Of a stretch of DNA of 64,000 nucleotides, positions 1-10,812 are shown piece after piece (the first letter of the stretch is position 1; every line of letters starts with the position of its first letter). Location of the stretch: contig JBHGNT010000002.1 of the NCBI GenBank assembly GCA_043228905.1, positions 6,200,001-6,264,000 of the forward strand, given 5' to 3'. Origin of the DNA: Azolla caroliniana (taxonomy: Eukaryota > Polypodiophyta). The position numbers and the translations under genes are program-made. Below the pieces are notes generated by a model, which saw nothing but the letters and a program-made list of their open reading frames with translations, searched no databases and had not been told where the DNA came from.

Positions 1-1623
1 AGACTAACGTTTTGTGCCGGCCCCCATACATCGGAGTGTATAAGGTCGAGCTTGTTCCAGCTCCGGTTTCGCTCGTTGGGAAAAGGAAGTCAGTGTTGCT
101 TCCCGAGCTAGCAGGCTTCACAAATTTGTGCCTTTCGGCCACTAAATTTGGGCAATCCGAACACTACCTGTTTCGATTGCAGATCTTGAAGCCGTTGGTA
201 GTTGACGTGGCCTATCCGCTTGTGCCAAAAGTCGATGTCCGACTCGGCTTTTTGTCCCTTCGCGAACATTGCGGTGCCGCCGTCAGTGGAATCGAGGATG
301 AACATCCTCCCGTCTCTGCGCCCTTGCGCAATCACACGGCCTTCTTCCTCAATGAAGCACCTGAGGTGTGTAAACCGAACCTCCGTCCCTTGGTCGACGA
401 TCTGTCCGACCGAGACCAAGTTCTTCGTGATTGTCGGAACGTGCAACACGTTCATGAGTTTCCCTTTCTGCCCGACGTGGCTAAGGGGAACTTCTCCGAC
501 ATTCGCGATCGGATGCGGAGTGTCGTCTCCAGTTGCGACTACTCCAGGTTGTATCGGTTTTTCAAGGTACGAGAACCACTCCTTATGGCTCGTCATGTGG
601 TTTGACGCGCCGGAGTCTACATACCACACCTCGTCCGATCTCGGGGTGGTCCGTTTCATTGAGTTTGCTTCGTGTCTCGTCACGAAGGCAGACCCTTCTC
701 CAGCTCTCCCGGAGTCTTCGGCATAGTGCGATCACTGCCGATTTCCCTTGTCGGTATGTCCAGAGCCGTTTCCAGAACCGGTTCTCTCCGAATCGGCGCG
801 CTTCTTCCAGCACTCACTTTCCCTGTGGCCTTTCTTGCCACAGTACCAGCACTCCGCGATGGCCTTCCCTTGCCGGTTCTCATCGCTTCGACTCCCCTTG
901 TTTCCGGAGGGTCCAGAGTTGCTGTCGGCATCACTTAGGTGCCTTCTTCCTTGATCTCATCGTCCGCCTCCATTGCGCACTGACTCGCCTCGTCCTCCAC
1001 GTCCACGGGGCCTATCTCCCTCCGTGTACAGCATTCTGTTGTCAGTGGGCGTGCTTGTAGACGCACCCACGTGGTTCTCCTCTACCAGGAGCATTGACTG
1101 TAAGTCGAAAAAGGACGGCATATTCTCCCGGGTACACACAGCCGTTCAGAACACTCCGAACTTCGACGCCAAACCTCCGAGACAGATCTGGACCATCTCG
1201 CTCTCCTCGATGTTCACCTCTATGGAGGCGAGGGAGTCGCAGATATCCTTGATCTTCGAGGTATAGTCCGCCACCGACAAGTCGCGTTGTCGTAGGTTGC
1301 TCAACTCCTGTCGGAGTTGAAGCTTCCTGGTTGTGGTGCTCGCGGCGAAAATCTTCTTCAGATTTTCCCACGCACCCTTCGGCGTCTTTGCATCCCGAAC
1401 ATAGCTCAATAGTTGTTCGCCCACACACGACGCGAAGCAGTATAATACCCTGCTCGCTGATTGCTCCCACGACGGGAAGTCTCTATGTGTCAATTCGGGC
1501 CGCGTCATTAGCTCCTTCAACATAACTCCAGTAGCCGTGTCCGAGCAGGTACTGGTGCATCTTGTAGGACCAAGACGCGTAGTTGGTTCTGTCGAGCTTC
1601 TCTGTTGGAAGCGAGCTCGCCAT
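1..1623 (-). pseudogene. Ty1/copia gag-pol, 5' part, decayed
   Basis: Read on the minus strand from an ATG at 1623 (MASSLPTEKLDRTNYASW). The order is gag of the UBN2 type (about 1523-1146, with QLLSYVRDAKTPKGAW), a CCHC zinc knuckle (about 860-800, CWYCGKKGHRESEC), an aspartic protease (WYVDSGASNHMTSH, near 620), the pre-integrase zinc-binding domain (HKRIGHVNYQRLQ, near 200) and the first residues of the integrase core (LIHSDVWGPAQNVS) at the window edge. Gag is broken by a stop and frame change near 1477. The integrase start carries a TAG at 108-110 and a TGA at 90-92. It would encode the capsid and replication enzymes of a Pseudoviridae-type retrotransposon but cannot be translated as it stands. 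The rest of pol and the 3' LTR lie outside the window. Confidence 0.93.
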
Positions 1624-1695
1624 GCCTCTATCCATCGTTCTTCTTGTTCTTCTTCGTCAAGCTATGTCGGCTGCAGAGAGGTTCTCAACCCTCGC

Positions 1696-1707
1696 GCTCT
1701 GATACCA
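1696..1707 (-). other. Primer binding site, initiator-Met tRNA type
   Basis: The minus strand reads TGGTATCAGAGC, the classic plant copia primer binding site complementary to the 3' end of initiator tRNA-Met. It lies one base inside the 5' LTR edge and about 70 bp upstream of the gag ATG, which fixes element orientation and the LTR boundary. Confidence 0.93.
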
Positions 1708-1708
1708 T

Positions 1709-1802
1709 GTAAAAAGTAGCGTGCGGAAGCAAGTATGAAGACCGAACAGAAGGAAGAAAACGCAGGTTTAATGGAGAGCTTGAGCTTACGCAGTATACGC
1801 GG

Positions 1803-1834
<32 letters not shown>

Positions 1835-2145
1835 ACACAAGAACTATATTCAACAAAAAATACTCAATCTCTATTCACCACGCTATACATATGTGTGTTC
1901 AATGAACACTTTTATAGAAGTCCTAGAAGGACTGACCGAAGTACTAACAGTACTTCAATGCTCATTAAGAGCTCCTACACTAACTCCCAAATATATTCCT
2001 CACGGAATATCTTTCCTAACGGCCTCCCGGTTTACGCACCGGTCTGCGTACCGGTTTACGCATTCGGCCTAACCAATCGGTCCCAACCGATCCGGTCCTC
2101 GGCTTCTTCAGCCAATCTAGCCGATGTTGAGCTTGTCTCTCAACA
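1709..2145 (-). repeat. 5' LTR of the copia element
   Basis: On the minus strand it starts TGTTGAGAGACAAGCTCAAC and ends TTTTTACA directly before the primer binding site, 437 bp long. A (CT)n tract (GA on the plus strand, about 1809-1834) lies in its transcript-leader half. The same LTR family recurs at about 60720-61116, with the same TGTTGAGAGACAAGC start and the same microsatellite position. The matching 3' LTR would be outside the window. Confidence 0.88.
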
Positions 2146-2271
2146 CATAAGAAGGAGACAAACACACAAAGAACGAATGTTCCAATGCGTTTGTAAAGAG
2201 GAGAGTTGCATTGACAAGCCCGGAACATTCTCTAGTCACAAGATGTTTTCTGAAGAGGAGAGGTGCATGGG

Positions 2272-2559
2272 TGTTGATGGGTTGGGGGGTGGAACCTAGA
2301 ATGGCTCCACCCCCCCTCCCAAGGGGTTGAGCGTGAGGGAGAGAGAGAGAGAGAGAGAGACGTTAGAGAAACGCAGAGATGAGAGAAGAGTTCTTATTGT
2401 TATCATTCATGCAAGCCTCATATGGGGTTAAATAGTACAATGAGGGTTACATATCAACACACCCCTCTATCCATTCATTCACACTCTTTCATATCAAGGA
2501 CCTCTCCTACGGATAGCACATGGCACATATCCATCTCCATAACTCTCGTACGGGTAACA
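2272..2559. repeat. Probable solo LTR (gypsy-type, TGTT...AACA)
   Basis: The unit begins TGTTGATGG and ends CGGGTAACA. Its body (GAATGGCTCCACCCCCC, a GA tract, GGTTAAATAGTACAA) matches the LTR at 58251-58787. Flanking 5-mers are ATGGG (2267-2271) and ATAGG (2560-2564), a target-site duplication with one mismatch. No internal coding sequence lies next to it, so it is read as a recombined solo LTR. The left edge is less certain than the right. Confidence 0.6.
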
Positions 2560-2564
2560 ATAGG

Positions 2565-3199
2565 AAAGGTCGAAACACTCCCTAGTCACAAGACATTTGA
2601 ACACACAAGAAGAAGACAAACATACAAGCACGAATGTATGGAAGAAAACAAACACTCGATTATAAAAGTTGAGATGGTATGAGGTAGGATTGTCAATGTG
2701 CTACAAATTTATTCATTTGGATGAGTCATTGTCGACAAGCTATAAGTGTGGATCCACGAGCTTCAAGATGGACTATCTACATGGGATTGGAAAAACCTCT
2801 ATTAGATGCATTCAACATTGAAATCTCTTCCAACATACGAGGAAGAGGGCACATTGACTAGATTGAGCCTCCTCACAAAAATATGATGGTGCATGGTCTT
2901 CTTTGAGTATGATAATGAATTCAACCACATGCTAGTAAGGGATCAAGCGATCCTCATTCCTAACGAATTAACGATATTAATCTGAGCCTCACCAAAGGGA
3001 TTGCAAGGATTTCGTCGTTCTATTGGAGGACACAACAATTGAGAGTGAGTTCGACATGGCAAGTAATAGTGAGACACATCGTCAAGCACTTAAAAGAAAG
3101 ACATTGATGGGTTGACAAAGAGATTGGCAAAGATAAAGACGAAAATGGGGTTGATTCATCAAACATTAGAGAAAGTGAAATATTTGGACTTGTAAAACC
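2565..3199. other. Intergenic, no gene seen
   Basis: AT-rich sequence without an open frame, RNA gene or recognisable transposon domain. The first 75 bp contain imperfect direct copies of short segments found on the other side of the solo LTR (2145-2180 and 2223-2243). Confidence 0.5.
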
Positions 3200-3204
3200 A
3201 CTAG

Positions 3205-3398
3205 TTTTAGAATCTTAATTAACGTTAAGCAAAATTAAAGATGAAATTAAGGAAGAAAGTGCTAGTCCACTCGACCATACCCTAGCGAAGGTAGGGAAGG
3301 TGAGACAGATCGAAGTCTCACCTTCGCAAGAGGGTGGTCAAGTGGACTTGCACATTAATTAAGATTAATCCTCTTTAACATTAATTAAGATTCTAACA
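3205..3398. mobile_element. Foldback MITE with 5-bp target-site duplication
   Basis: A 194-bp element almost wholly palindromic. It begins TTTTAGAATCTTAATTAACG and the other end, read in reverse complement, begins TGTTAGAATCTTAATTAATG. The arms continue inward through GTCCACTCGACCA / TGGTCAAGTGGAC to a loop of about 8 bases between GGTGAGAC and GTCTCACC. It is flanked on both sides by ACTAG (3200-3204 and 3399-3403), the expected footprint of a DNA-transposon insertion. No coding capacity. The transposon superfamily is not determined. A transcript would form a long hairpin. Confidence 0.8.
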
Positions 3399-3403
3399 AC
3401 TAG

Positions 3404-4143
3404 CCTAGGTCAAATTGAAGGGCCAAGATCCTCTCAAGGAAACAAACAATGTGTATAGTTCAAGCATATGTGGCAATGTTGCAAGGCTTCCAAGTTAAGA
3501 TGATACTTTTATGAACATCCAACTCCATGGCAATGCCTTGCAACTGTGTCATTTAGGATTCCCTTGACGTTGTCTTCATGTTCTAACCATCATCTCATCA
3601 ATCTTCTCATGTCAAAACTCATTTTATGCCATGCCAAGACTCATTTATTCTCCTAAATAGAGACCAATGAATACAAACCACAATGTTTTTAACTCCCAAC
3701 CAATTGAGTTGCACGAAAATGGCACATAGCACCTATAAGGACACGAGCCAAACATTGTTCATTCGTATGATGACAAAACTCTCTGACTTTTAGGTTACAC
3801 TCGTATTCGTTTGAAATTTTAAGTTGCCATATAATGTCCATGTATCTACCATATACTTAAAATTAGTAGAAAATTCATAATCGATGGCATCCATGAGGTT
3901 GCTTGATTATTACTATATACAGAAATAACATGAATCTTGAGCAAAAACATTTATATATATTTCAGAAATTCAAATTGCTTTGGAGCTGACCTCACCTCCA
4001 ATGCTGTCATATATTTCTCATATGTACAATGACATAGAACCGGTCGGTGCCACACCGACATAAAGGTATATACATACATGTTTATATCTATATACAACGA
4101 TTATATTTAGATAACAAAAAGTAAGTGATGCCACCATAACATG
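3404..4143. other. 3' flank of the ABI3-like gene
   Basis: AT-rich DNA with no open frame of note. The proximal part (about 3950-4143) is presumably the 3' untranslated region of the neighbouring minus-strand gene. Confidence 0.45.
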
Positions 4144-7100
4144 TCACACCACAGTGACAGAATCTTCAGAGGAATCTTTGAAATCCTCTAGTGATTGTTC
4201 TATGAACTCGGCAAGAAGGGGATCATCACACGACTCTTCGGAATTTGTTAGCATATCACTGCAAGGACCAAAATTCATAGATGTGTCATGGTGGTTGTCT
4301 ATGAACTCTTGCTTGGAAGAAATACTTGAACAAAGGTCTCGAGGAACCCCTCCACATAGGAGTTCTTCTATTTCCCCTTTGGCACCCAACATCACCTAGT
4401 ACCATCATATAAACATGTTAACAACAATTGACAGAGAATACTAAATTCCCATATAATTTTGAATGACCTAAGCAAAAACCATTATTGAAAATTAGGGATG
4501 GAAATTCTAGATTGTTTTCAGCCCTAAACTAACTCTAATCACATTTGTTCATCCAAGTACCGTTATCGGCAATTGGGATGAAAATTCTAGATTGTTTTCA
4601 GCCCTAAACTAACCCTAATCAATAATGTCCATTGTTGATCCAAGTACATTGTGTCAACCCTAATTTTAGTCCTAAAAAGTTAAAATTTCAGTCCTAAACC
4701 CTAATATCTCATCTCTCTTGTCATTCAAGCTAGACAAACATGAAACAATGTGATTGAACCACACACCCTAAGAAGATTGATATTAACTACAATAGAATGA
4801 TAGTTTTGAGCCCTCACACGACAAATATAGGTAATAGAATGATAGTTTTGAATCCTCAACCTCAAAAACTGATCAACTTGTACTTGGAGCAACTACAATA
4901 GAATATTCGTTGGAGCAACTACAGTAGGATATTCGTCCGCTCCTAAAAAATAGAAAATGTAACCCTAACTCATAATATAGACAATAAAAGTACAACATTT
5001 TAACAATGGCACTGAAGACATCCAAGAGTTTGAACCCTAAACCATCTTAGTTGGATTCAAACCTAAAAGGAAACAATGGGAATAAAGAAATGCAAGAATT
5101 TGAACCCTAGACTGCAAACTGTAAAAACAATGGAAATAAAGAAATGAAAGAATTTGAATCATAAACCACCTTAGTTGGATTCAAACCTAAAGACACTTTA
5201 CTCACATAACCATTATTTGTTGAGAACTTACATATCTATTGCTTTGGAGGTTGAAATACAACAACATGTAATCACCTTCTCTAAGCTTGTATGACTTTAC
5301 GAAATCCCCTGTTTTAAGGATGGACAAAGAAAGAACATTATAAACAATCATCTTTATTCGTTCTATTCCATAATATATACCTTCATAGTATGCAATTTTA
5401 TGAATCCTGTTACCTGTGTTTTCAATAAGGTACATGCGGCTCTTGTTGTTAGGCCAAAATCTGGATTCAAATGCCCGAAACAAATATATTTCATTTCCAC
5501 AATTTTCTTAACATCACAAGATTTATTTGCATTTTTAATGTGCAATAAGTTCCTTAAAATAAATGGCAATGGTTCTAAAAGAGGTCAATAAATCGGCTGT
5601 AATGGAGATGGATCGTATCAAGAGAGAAAGCAAGAGAGATACAACCTTACCTGTACCTCATTGACCATATCTTAGTTGAGCTGAAATCCTCAACAGCAAG
5701 GTTCACACCATCCCGAAACTCCAGATATGGCAAACAGGTTTCAGCGTACTTCTGTAAAGAAATGCAAGCCTTCAAAAATCTGAAGCTCGAAACCCTAAAC
5801 CGTAAAACCCTATGACCTCATAACATCCAAACCGACACATTAACTACCAAATTATCAGCCATTAGCATCTAAGCCTGATCAATTAACCCTGAAATCGTAA
5901 ATCCTTACTCCCCTAGTCCATGACGGCTGAACTCCAAGCCTTAACCACAAAACCCTAAACCCAAACTGCTAAATCCTAAACCCTGAAGACTGAACAACTA
6001 AGCCTTCATCCTAAAAACACCACAAAACTGCTAAGCTCTAAAAACTTGCTAGGTATGTATGTGAAACCTCACATCTTGAAAAAATTCATGAGACTAGAGA
6101 TTTGTGGAGAAACATGAAAGAATGAGAGTCCACATCATGTAAGAAAATATATAAAAACTCCTGGTTAGTGGGTTTTATAAATAGAGTTATTTGCACAAGT
6201 ATCAAGTAATGAATTTATTGGATTTACAAATATGATTGCTCTAGCATGTGCATGTGCATGTGCAGTGTGTTGATTACCTTCGGTAAGACAATCCGTCCAA
6301 GACTTCCAACGTCACTTTGTTTCAGTTCTTTGTGGAAGAGCAATCTCAATTTCTTATTGCCCACGTCGGCCTTGTGCTACAATAATTGCCCCAAAACATA
6401 AGTTAGTCACTATACTATGTCGATGGCCGAGGCAAAAACAAACTTAGGCATCAATCATTAAAATACTGCAATGGACCCCGTTGAGATACTGGACAAACCA
6501 TTGAGAACTTAAGAGTCAATATAATTTGATAGCAGGATATTTAGAGAGGCAAAAATCTCAAGCATTGGTCTTAAGGGGAAAAACTCCAAATGTTCAATAT
6601 AATGTGATATCAGGACATTCAGATAAAAGACAATTCAAGCAGTAGTCATAAGGTAAAAACACAGAATGTTAAAATTTTACTTACAGGACCCCTAGGTTTT
6701 CAAACATTTACCAGAGTACCCCGGCCTATCTATGCTGGTATTTTGTGGAAGTTCTGGGGTATTCTGGTAAATACCACAAGCAAGGGGTATAAACTTAGGG
6801 GCGTTCTAGGCGTCTTTGCCCTAGATATGGTCAACATTGACATAAAAAAAATGAAAAACTAAAGAGAGGCAGAGAGATCACTTGGCCATGCTCAGAATCG
6901 ACATAAGATTGTGCAATCGGCCTCAAATTGACTGCTTTTCCTTCCATAATAGCTTGAGTGCATAGCGAGGTTAAGTTACCATGATGCTGACCATGAGCTA
7001 AAATGGGAAATTTATATTGGTCACTATAAGCTGAAGATAATACATGATTCCGACGACGGCATCTGACATGATTGCGCTGCCTCCCATATTCAGCTTCTAG

Positions 7101-8693
7101 TGTAGAAACAGACCGTAATTTCCGGCTACGAGTACTAGTCCGAACACTCCACCTCTGCCTCTCCATTCGACTTTTTCGGGCAGCACGCGTTGCATTGACA
7201 TCACCATGCCCTGGTTGTGGCATCATCTTCGCTACATCATCATTATTGAAGGTCGGTATAGTAGTACCGAGTTGACAACCAACTGGCGCCATATGATTCG
7301 TTGTCATTGATGAGAACATATTGGTGGGTGTCCATGAAGTGCTATCGTTGATGTTGTTAGCCTCATGCTGAATGTTATTCCATGTCTTATCCAAAAGGGG
7401 GTTATTATTGACGGATTCAGTGCTAATACTAGTACTGCTACTAGTAGCAGTAGCCGTACATCCATCTCGTGGCGACATCACCGATGAGATGTCACCGGAC
7501 AAACTCATGGATGATGTCATCACGGTTCTGGACGGCATCATCATCACATGGCCGGGCATGTTAACACCGTCCGAATTATAGCAATAGGGTTTCTGCGAAT
7601 TCATCTCATCATGTTGAGCCAGCTCATCAAACGGTGTTGTTATGTCGCCAAGGACGCTAATCAAGTTAGACGGAACTTCTTCAGGTAGCTCCATTGATCC
7701 TAGGCTAATGTTATTATTGTTACTGCTATTACTACTATTACTACTACTATTCATATGGAAATTCTGAATCCACATGAGTACACACTTAACAAAGAGCATA
7801 AGACCTTTCTTTCCACCCCCCAGCCTCCTCATAGCATTTTCTATCGTTGATGTTTTTAGCTTGATTTTCCTCATGTCTGCCAATGATATGGCATGAGAGT
7901 TGCACTTTAACCAATCAGAAAACATCTGAGACATGCTGTCTTCATTATCCTCATTCAACATTACATTGTCCTGGCTAGTTACATTATTATCAATCCCAGT
8001 AGCTGTAGTACTAACTTTTGTGGAATATAGACCTTCCTCAGGATGCATGTTTATATTCAAGCATACCTCCTCATCGCCTGGCATAAAATTTAATGGTGCG
8101 TTATTAATACATGATGGATTGATGTCATTGTAATCATCAAGCGCCCATGAATCCATGATCAACTGAGGCATTTCTTCATTAACATCATTCAAGCTTGAGA
8201 AGAGAATATCGTCCACACATGAAGATAGTACCATATTATCCTCGACAAACTCTTCGCCAGCACAATCATGTAAGCCATGTGTAGTAGTGCTACTGATTTG
8301 CTCTGATTGGAGGAGCTCATCGAGTCGATCCATGAGCAATGAATCATCAGGCAACACACCATCATGACCATCTGTGACACCCGATGTATCAAGCGAATTG
8401 TTGTTTGCCATGTGGACATATGTGACATCCAATGTAGGGAAAGAATCATTGGGCACCACATCATCAACATGCCCATGTGTCCTGCCTGATGTAGTAATCG
8501 AATCGTGATTGGATGCCACATCGACATTTTGCCCATCAATACCATCTGAAGTATGGTGTGAATCATCGGCACCCCCATCTGTACCACCTGGCATGTTGTT
8601 GGACACCACATCATCATCACGACCACCACCATAAGTAACGACATTACAGTCATTTGAAGATTTGTTATATGACTGATCTTCCTCTAGTGACAT
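4144..8693 (-). CDS. ABI3: ABI3/VP1-like B3-domain transcription factor
   Basis: Nuclear DNA-binding regulator that, in the ABI3/VP1 family, mediates abscisic acid responses and maturation or desiccation programmes through RY (CATGCA) elements. Coding exons on the minus strand: 8693-6882, 6376-6278, 5751-5651, 5460-5414, 5308-5232, 4395-4144. All junctions are GT-AG and keep frame, giving 795 residues. Domains: N-terminal Asp/Ser/His-rich imperfect repeats (about 25-120); an acidic segment DDILFSSLND (161-170); B1 (about 255-312, KTSTIENAMRRLGGGKKG); B2 (about 500-515, ATRAARKSRMERQRW); B3 (about 613-712) with LKQSDVGSLGRIVLPK, RFWPNNKSRMYLIENTG and FVKSYKLREGDYMLL. The B1-B2-B3 order separates it from FUS3 and LEC2. 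The B3 domain departs from the seed-plant form at several usually constant places (for example KYAETCLPYLEF), and the tail after B3 is acidic. The first exon is unusually long. Assignment is secure; physiological role is inferred. Confidence 0.94.
4491..4657. repeat. Tandem duplication in ABI3 intron 5
   Basis: Two imperfect copies of about 80 bp, each containing AAATTCTAGATTGTTTTCAG followed by CCCTAAACTAACYCTAATCA. Similar local duplications occur at 5030-5200 (same intron) and 6490-6650 (intron 1), so this gene's introns have grown partly by short tandem duplication. Confidence 0.75.
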
Positions 8694-9202
8694 GCTAATT
8701 ATAATATAGGCTCCTTTTTCTGCTATTAAGTATATAGTTGGAAAATAGGGGAAATACTAGAAGAGGGCAGACCGATTCGAACTCAACATGAGTTATACAT
8801 GATGTTCACCTGAGAAAGAAAAAGACACGAAAAACAAAATAGGGTTAGTGAATCTTATAAGTTCACCAACCCTGAACCCTAAACCTATATATGTATATAT
8901 ATATATAACTTGCATTTGATCAAAAAATATCCGCTCCCATTATGAGGAGAATGTGTGTTATGGTAAGTCATCATCATCAACCCCACCACCACCATCATGA
9001 TCATCAGATAATCAATGCATTACTTCAAATTGAACACAAAATAAATATCACAAAAAAAACATGCATAATCAATGGACCATTAAAAACTAATCTCTCTAAA
9101 CCAACCCTGGCCAAACGTTTAACATCCTAAAACTCAGAAAACATTTTTTTCAGTGTATGAATTGGGGCAACTCACACTTACCATGTCCAAAGGCCTAGAC
9201 AT

Positions 9203-9345
9203 AGACAGAGAGAGAGAGAGAGAGCATTACGGTGTAAAAGGAGAGAATGATGAAGAGTTTTATACATAACATACATAAATATACAAAATGTTTTTGTAGG
9301 AACAGGGGATGGAGTGAGAGAGAGAGAGAGAGAGAGATGGAGTGA
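9203..9345. promoter_or_regulatory. GA/CT tracts upstream of ABI3 (probable 5' leader or promoter)
   Basis: Two (GA)n tracts (about 9205-9226 and 9317-9337) lie 510-650 bp upstream of the ABI3 start codon and read as CT tracts in the gene's sense. Pyrimidine tracts are common in plant leaders, and GA repeats bind BASIC PENTACYSTEINE proteins, which are known regulators of seed B3 genes. An RY core CATGCA occurs at about 9060. The assignment to this promoter is inference from position. Confidence 0.4.
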
Positions 9346-9459
9346 GTTTGTATGTCTATATATAGGAGAAACAGGGGAAGTGGAAAAATCAGAGGATTTT
9401 TTCTTTCTTTCCTTTGTTCCAGAAAGAAACCATGAGGCCTGAATGGCCCTCACTCTTTA

Positions 9460-10333
9460 ATTGTTTCCCAAATTAGAAAGAAAATGAAATTCCCACACCA
9501 TGTTTTTACTTCCTTTTGCTTCCCCCCTCACAAACACACAAACACTTAAATGCAGCAAATATACAAAGACCACACCACCTTCCTACATGATCTTCTTTTC
9601 TTTTGGCTTATGATTATGTCCGAGCCGCCATCACCCTCTTCGGTAGCGAGTGAGCTTCGAAACATGAGGAAATACAAGTGTCACAAAATGCCTTAATCCT
9701 ACGCTCGACAATGGCATACCCTCTACCCTTGTATGTACATATGTGATCTTCTTTACGTTATGATTGTCCGGAATGTCAGAATCATTTGGTCTCGGGTTGC
9801 TCGCTCTTTCGTAGCATTTGAGCTTCAAACACAACCAAATATCTCATCCTATTGCGTTACTCCATCATCGGTTAGTAGCGTTGTCATTCACGCGAAAAGA
9901 TCATCAATTGCCTGTTTTTACAAAACCTTGACATTTATCATGTTATGGGCATCATCCATGTGTAGACATCATGCCACTTCAATCAATCGAACAATGAGTG
10001 AGGAATATATCACATGTCATGTGTATCGTCGTACTCTATAGGTTGCTTTTGTGGGCTTGGGGCCGTTGAGCTATTGTGATAATGGCTCTCGTTTTTCTCA
10101 AGTCTATGTTTGAGCTAGAATCTTTCTATGTCATTGGGCACAAGGAGTAGGAGACGATAGTGGCTATGATTGGAGCGAGATGTGTTATTGGTTGGTTGGC
10201 AACATTGGTGTGCGGCCATGGAATGAAGATTAATCTCAGTGTGACCAACGGCACCACTTGTGGCAAGTATCAGGTTTCAACAATGCGGATCTGATGGCCA
10301 GAGTTGGCCACCTGATGTAGATATACAAGATCC
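9460..10333. other. Intergenic between ABI3 and VPS2.2, no gene seen
   Basis: The two genes are divergently arranged. The stretch has no conserved domain in any frame. Open stretches such as the one at 9733-10041 have no recognisable motif and are taken as chance. Confidence 0.5.
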
Positions 10334-10490
10334 AGCCCATCCCATTCCCTTTCATTGCATCCCATCCCATCCCATCCCATCCCATTCCATTCAATTGCTT
10401 TCCATTGCATGCCATGCCATCCCATCCCATTACATGATACATCCAATTCCATTCCATTCAATTGCTTTCCATTGCATTCCATCGGTTTGG
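10334..10490. repeat. Pentanucleotide CCATY repeat upstream of VPS2.2
   Basis: Tandem CCATC/CCATT units with interspersed CAATTGCTTTCCATTGCAT segments, about 320-480 bp before the VPS2.2 start codon. The repeat explains the open frames seen on both strands here. Confidence 0.85.
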
Positions 10491-10812
10491 AAGCTCCTTC
10501 TTTTTGGCTTGGCCTCTCTTTTCCGCTCTCTTCACACGAAGATACCAAAAACCAAAGAAAAATGATGATGACCCACCCCTCTGTATGTATATGTATCGTC
10601 ATCATCATAATCATCGCCCATCACATCACACACACACACCCAAATAATTCCTTTCTTTCTCCTCCCCTTCTCTGATCCTCACCATCAGAAGAAGAAGAAG
10701 AATACAGAAATTAACAGATCCCTGCAACGAAACATTCTATCTTCTTCTTCTTCTTCTTCCTTAAGGACACGGAGGACGCTCATCAGTTCTGTCTCTAAGT
10801 CTCAGGATCGCC

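Noticed and set aside
12-1060. Plus-strand open frames over the copia gag-pol
   Set aside because: They are antisense shadows of the minus-strand gag, protease and integrase.
5800-6000. Interstitial telomere
   Set aside because: Scattered AAACCCTAA-like strings in AT-rich intron DNA are not in tandem and do not form a telomeric array.
8189-8653. 154-residue Met-rich frame inside ABI3 exon 1
   Set aside because: A shadow in another frame of the Asp/Ser/His-rich ABI3 N-terminus.
10236-10675. Overlapping open frames rich in Met/Trp/Gly or His/Pro/Ser
   Set aside because: They are translations of the CCATY pentanucleotide array; the real gene starts at 10813.
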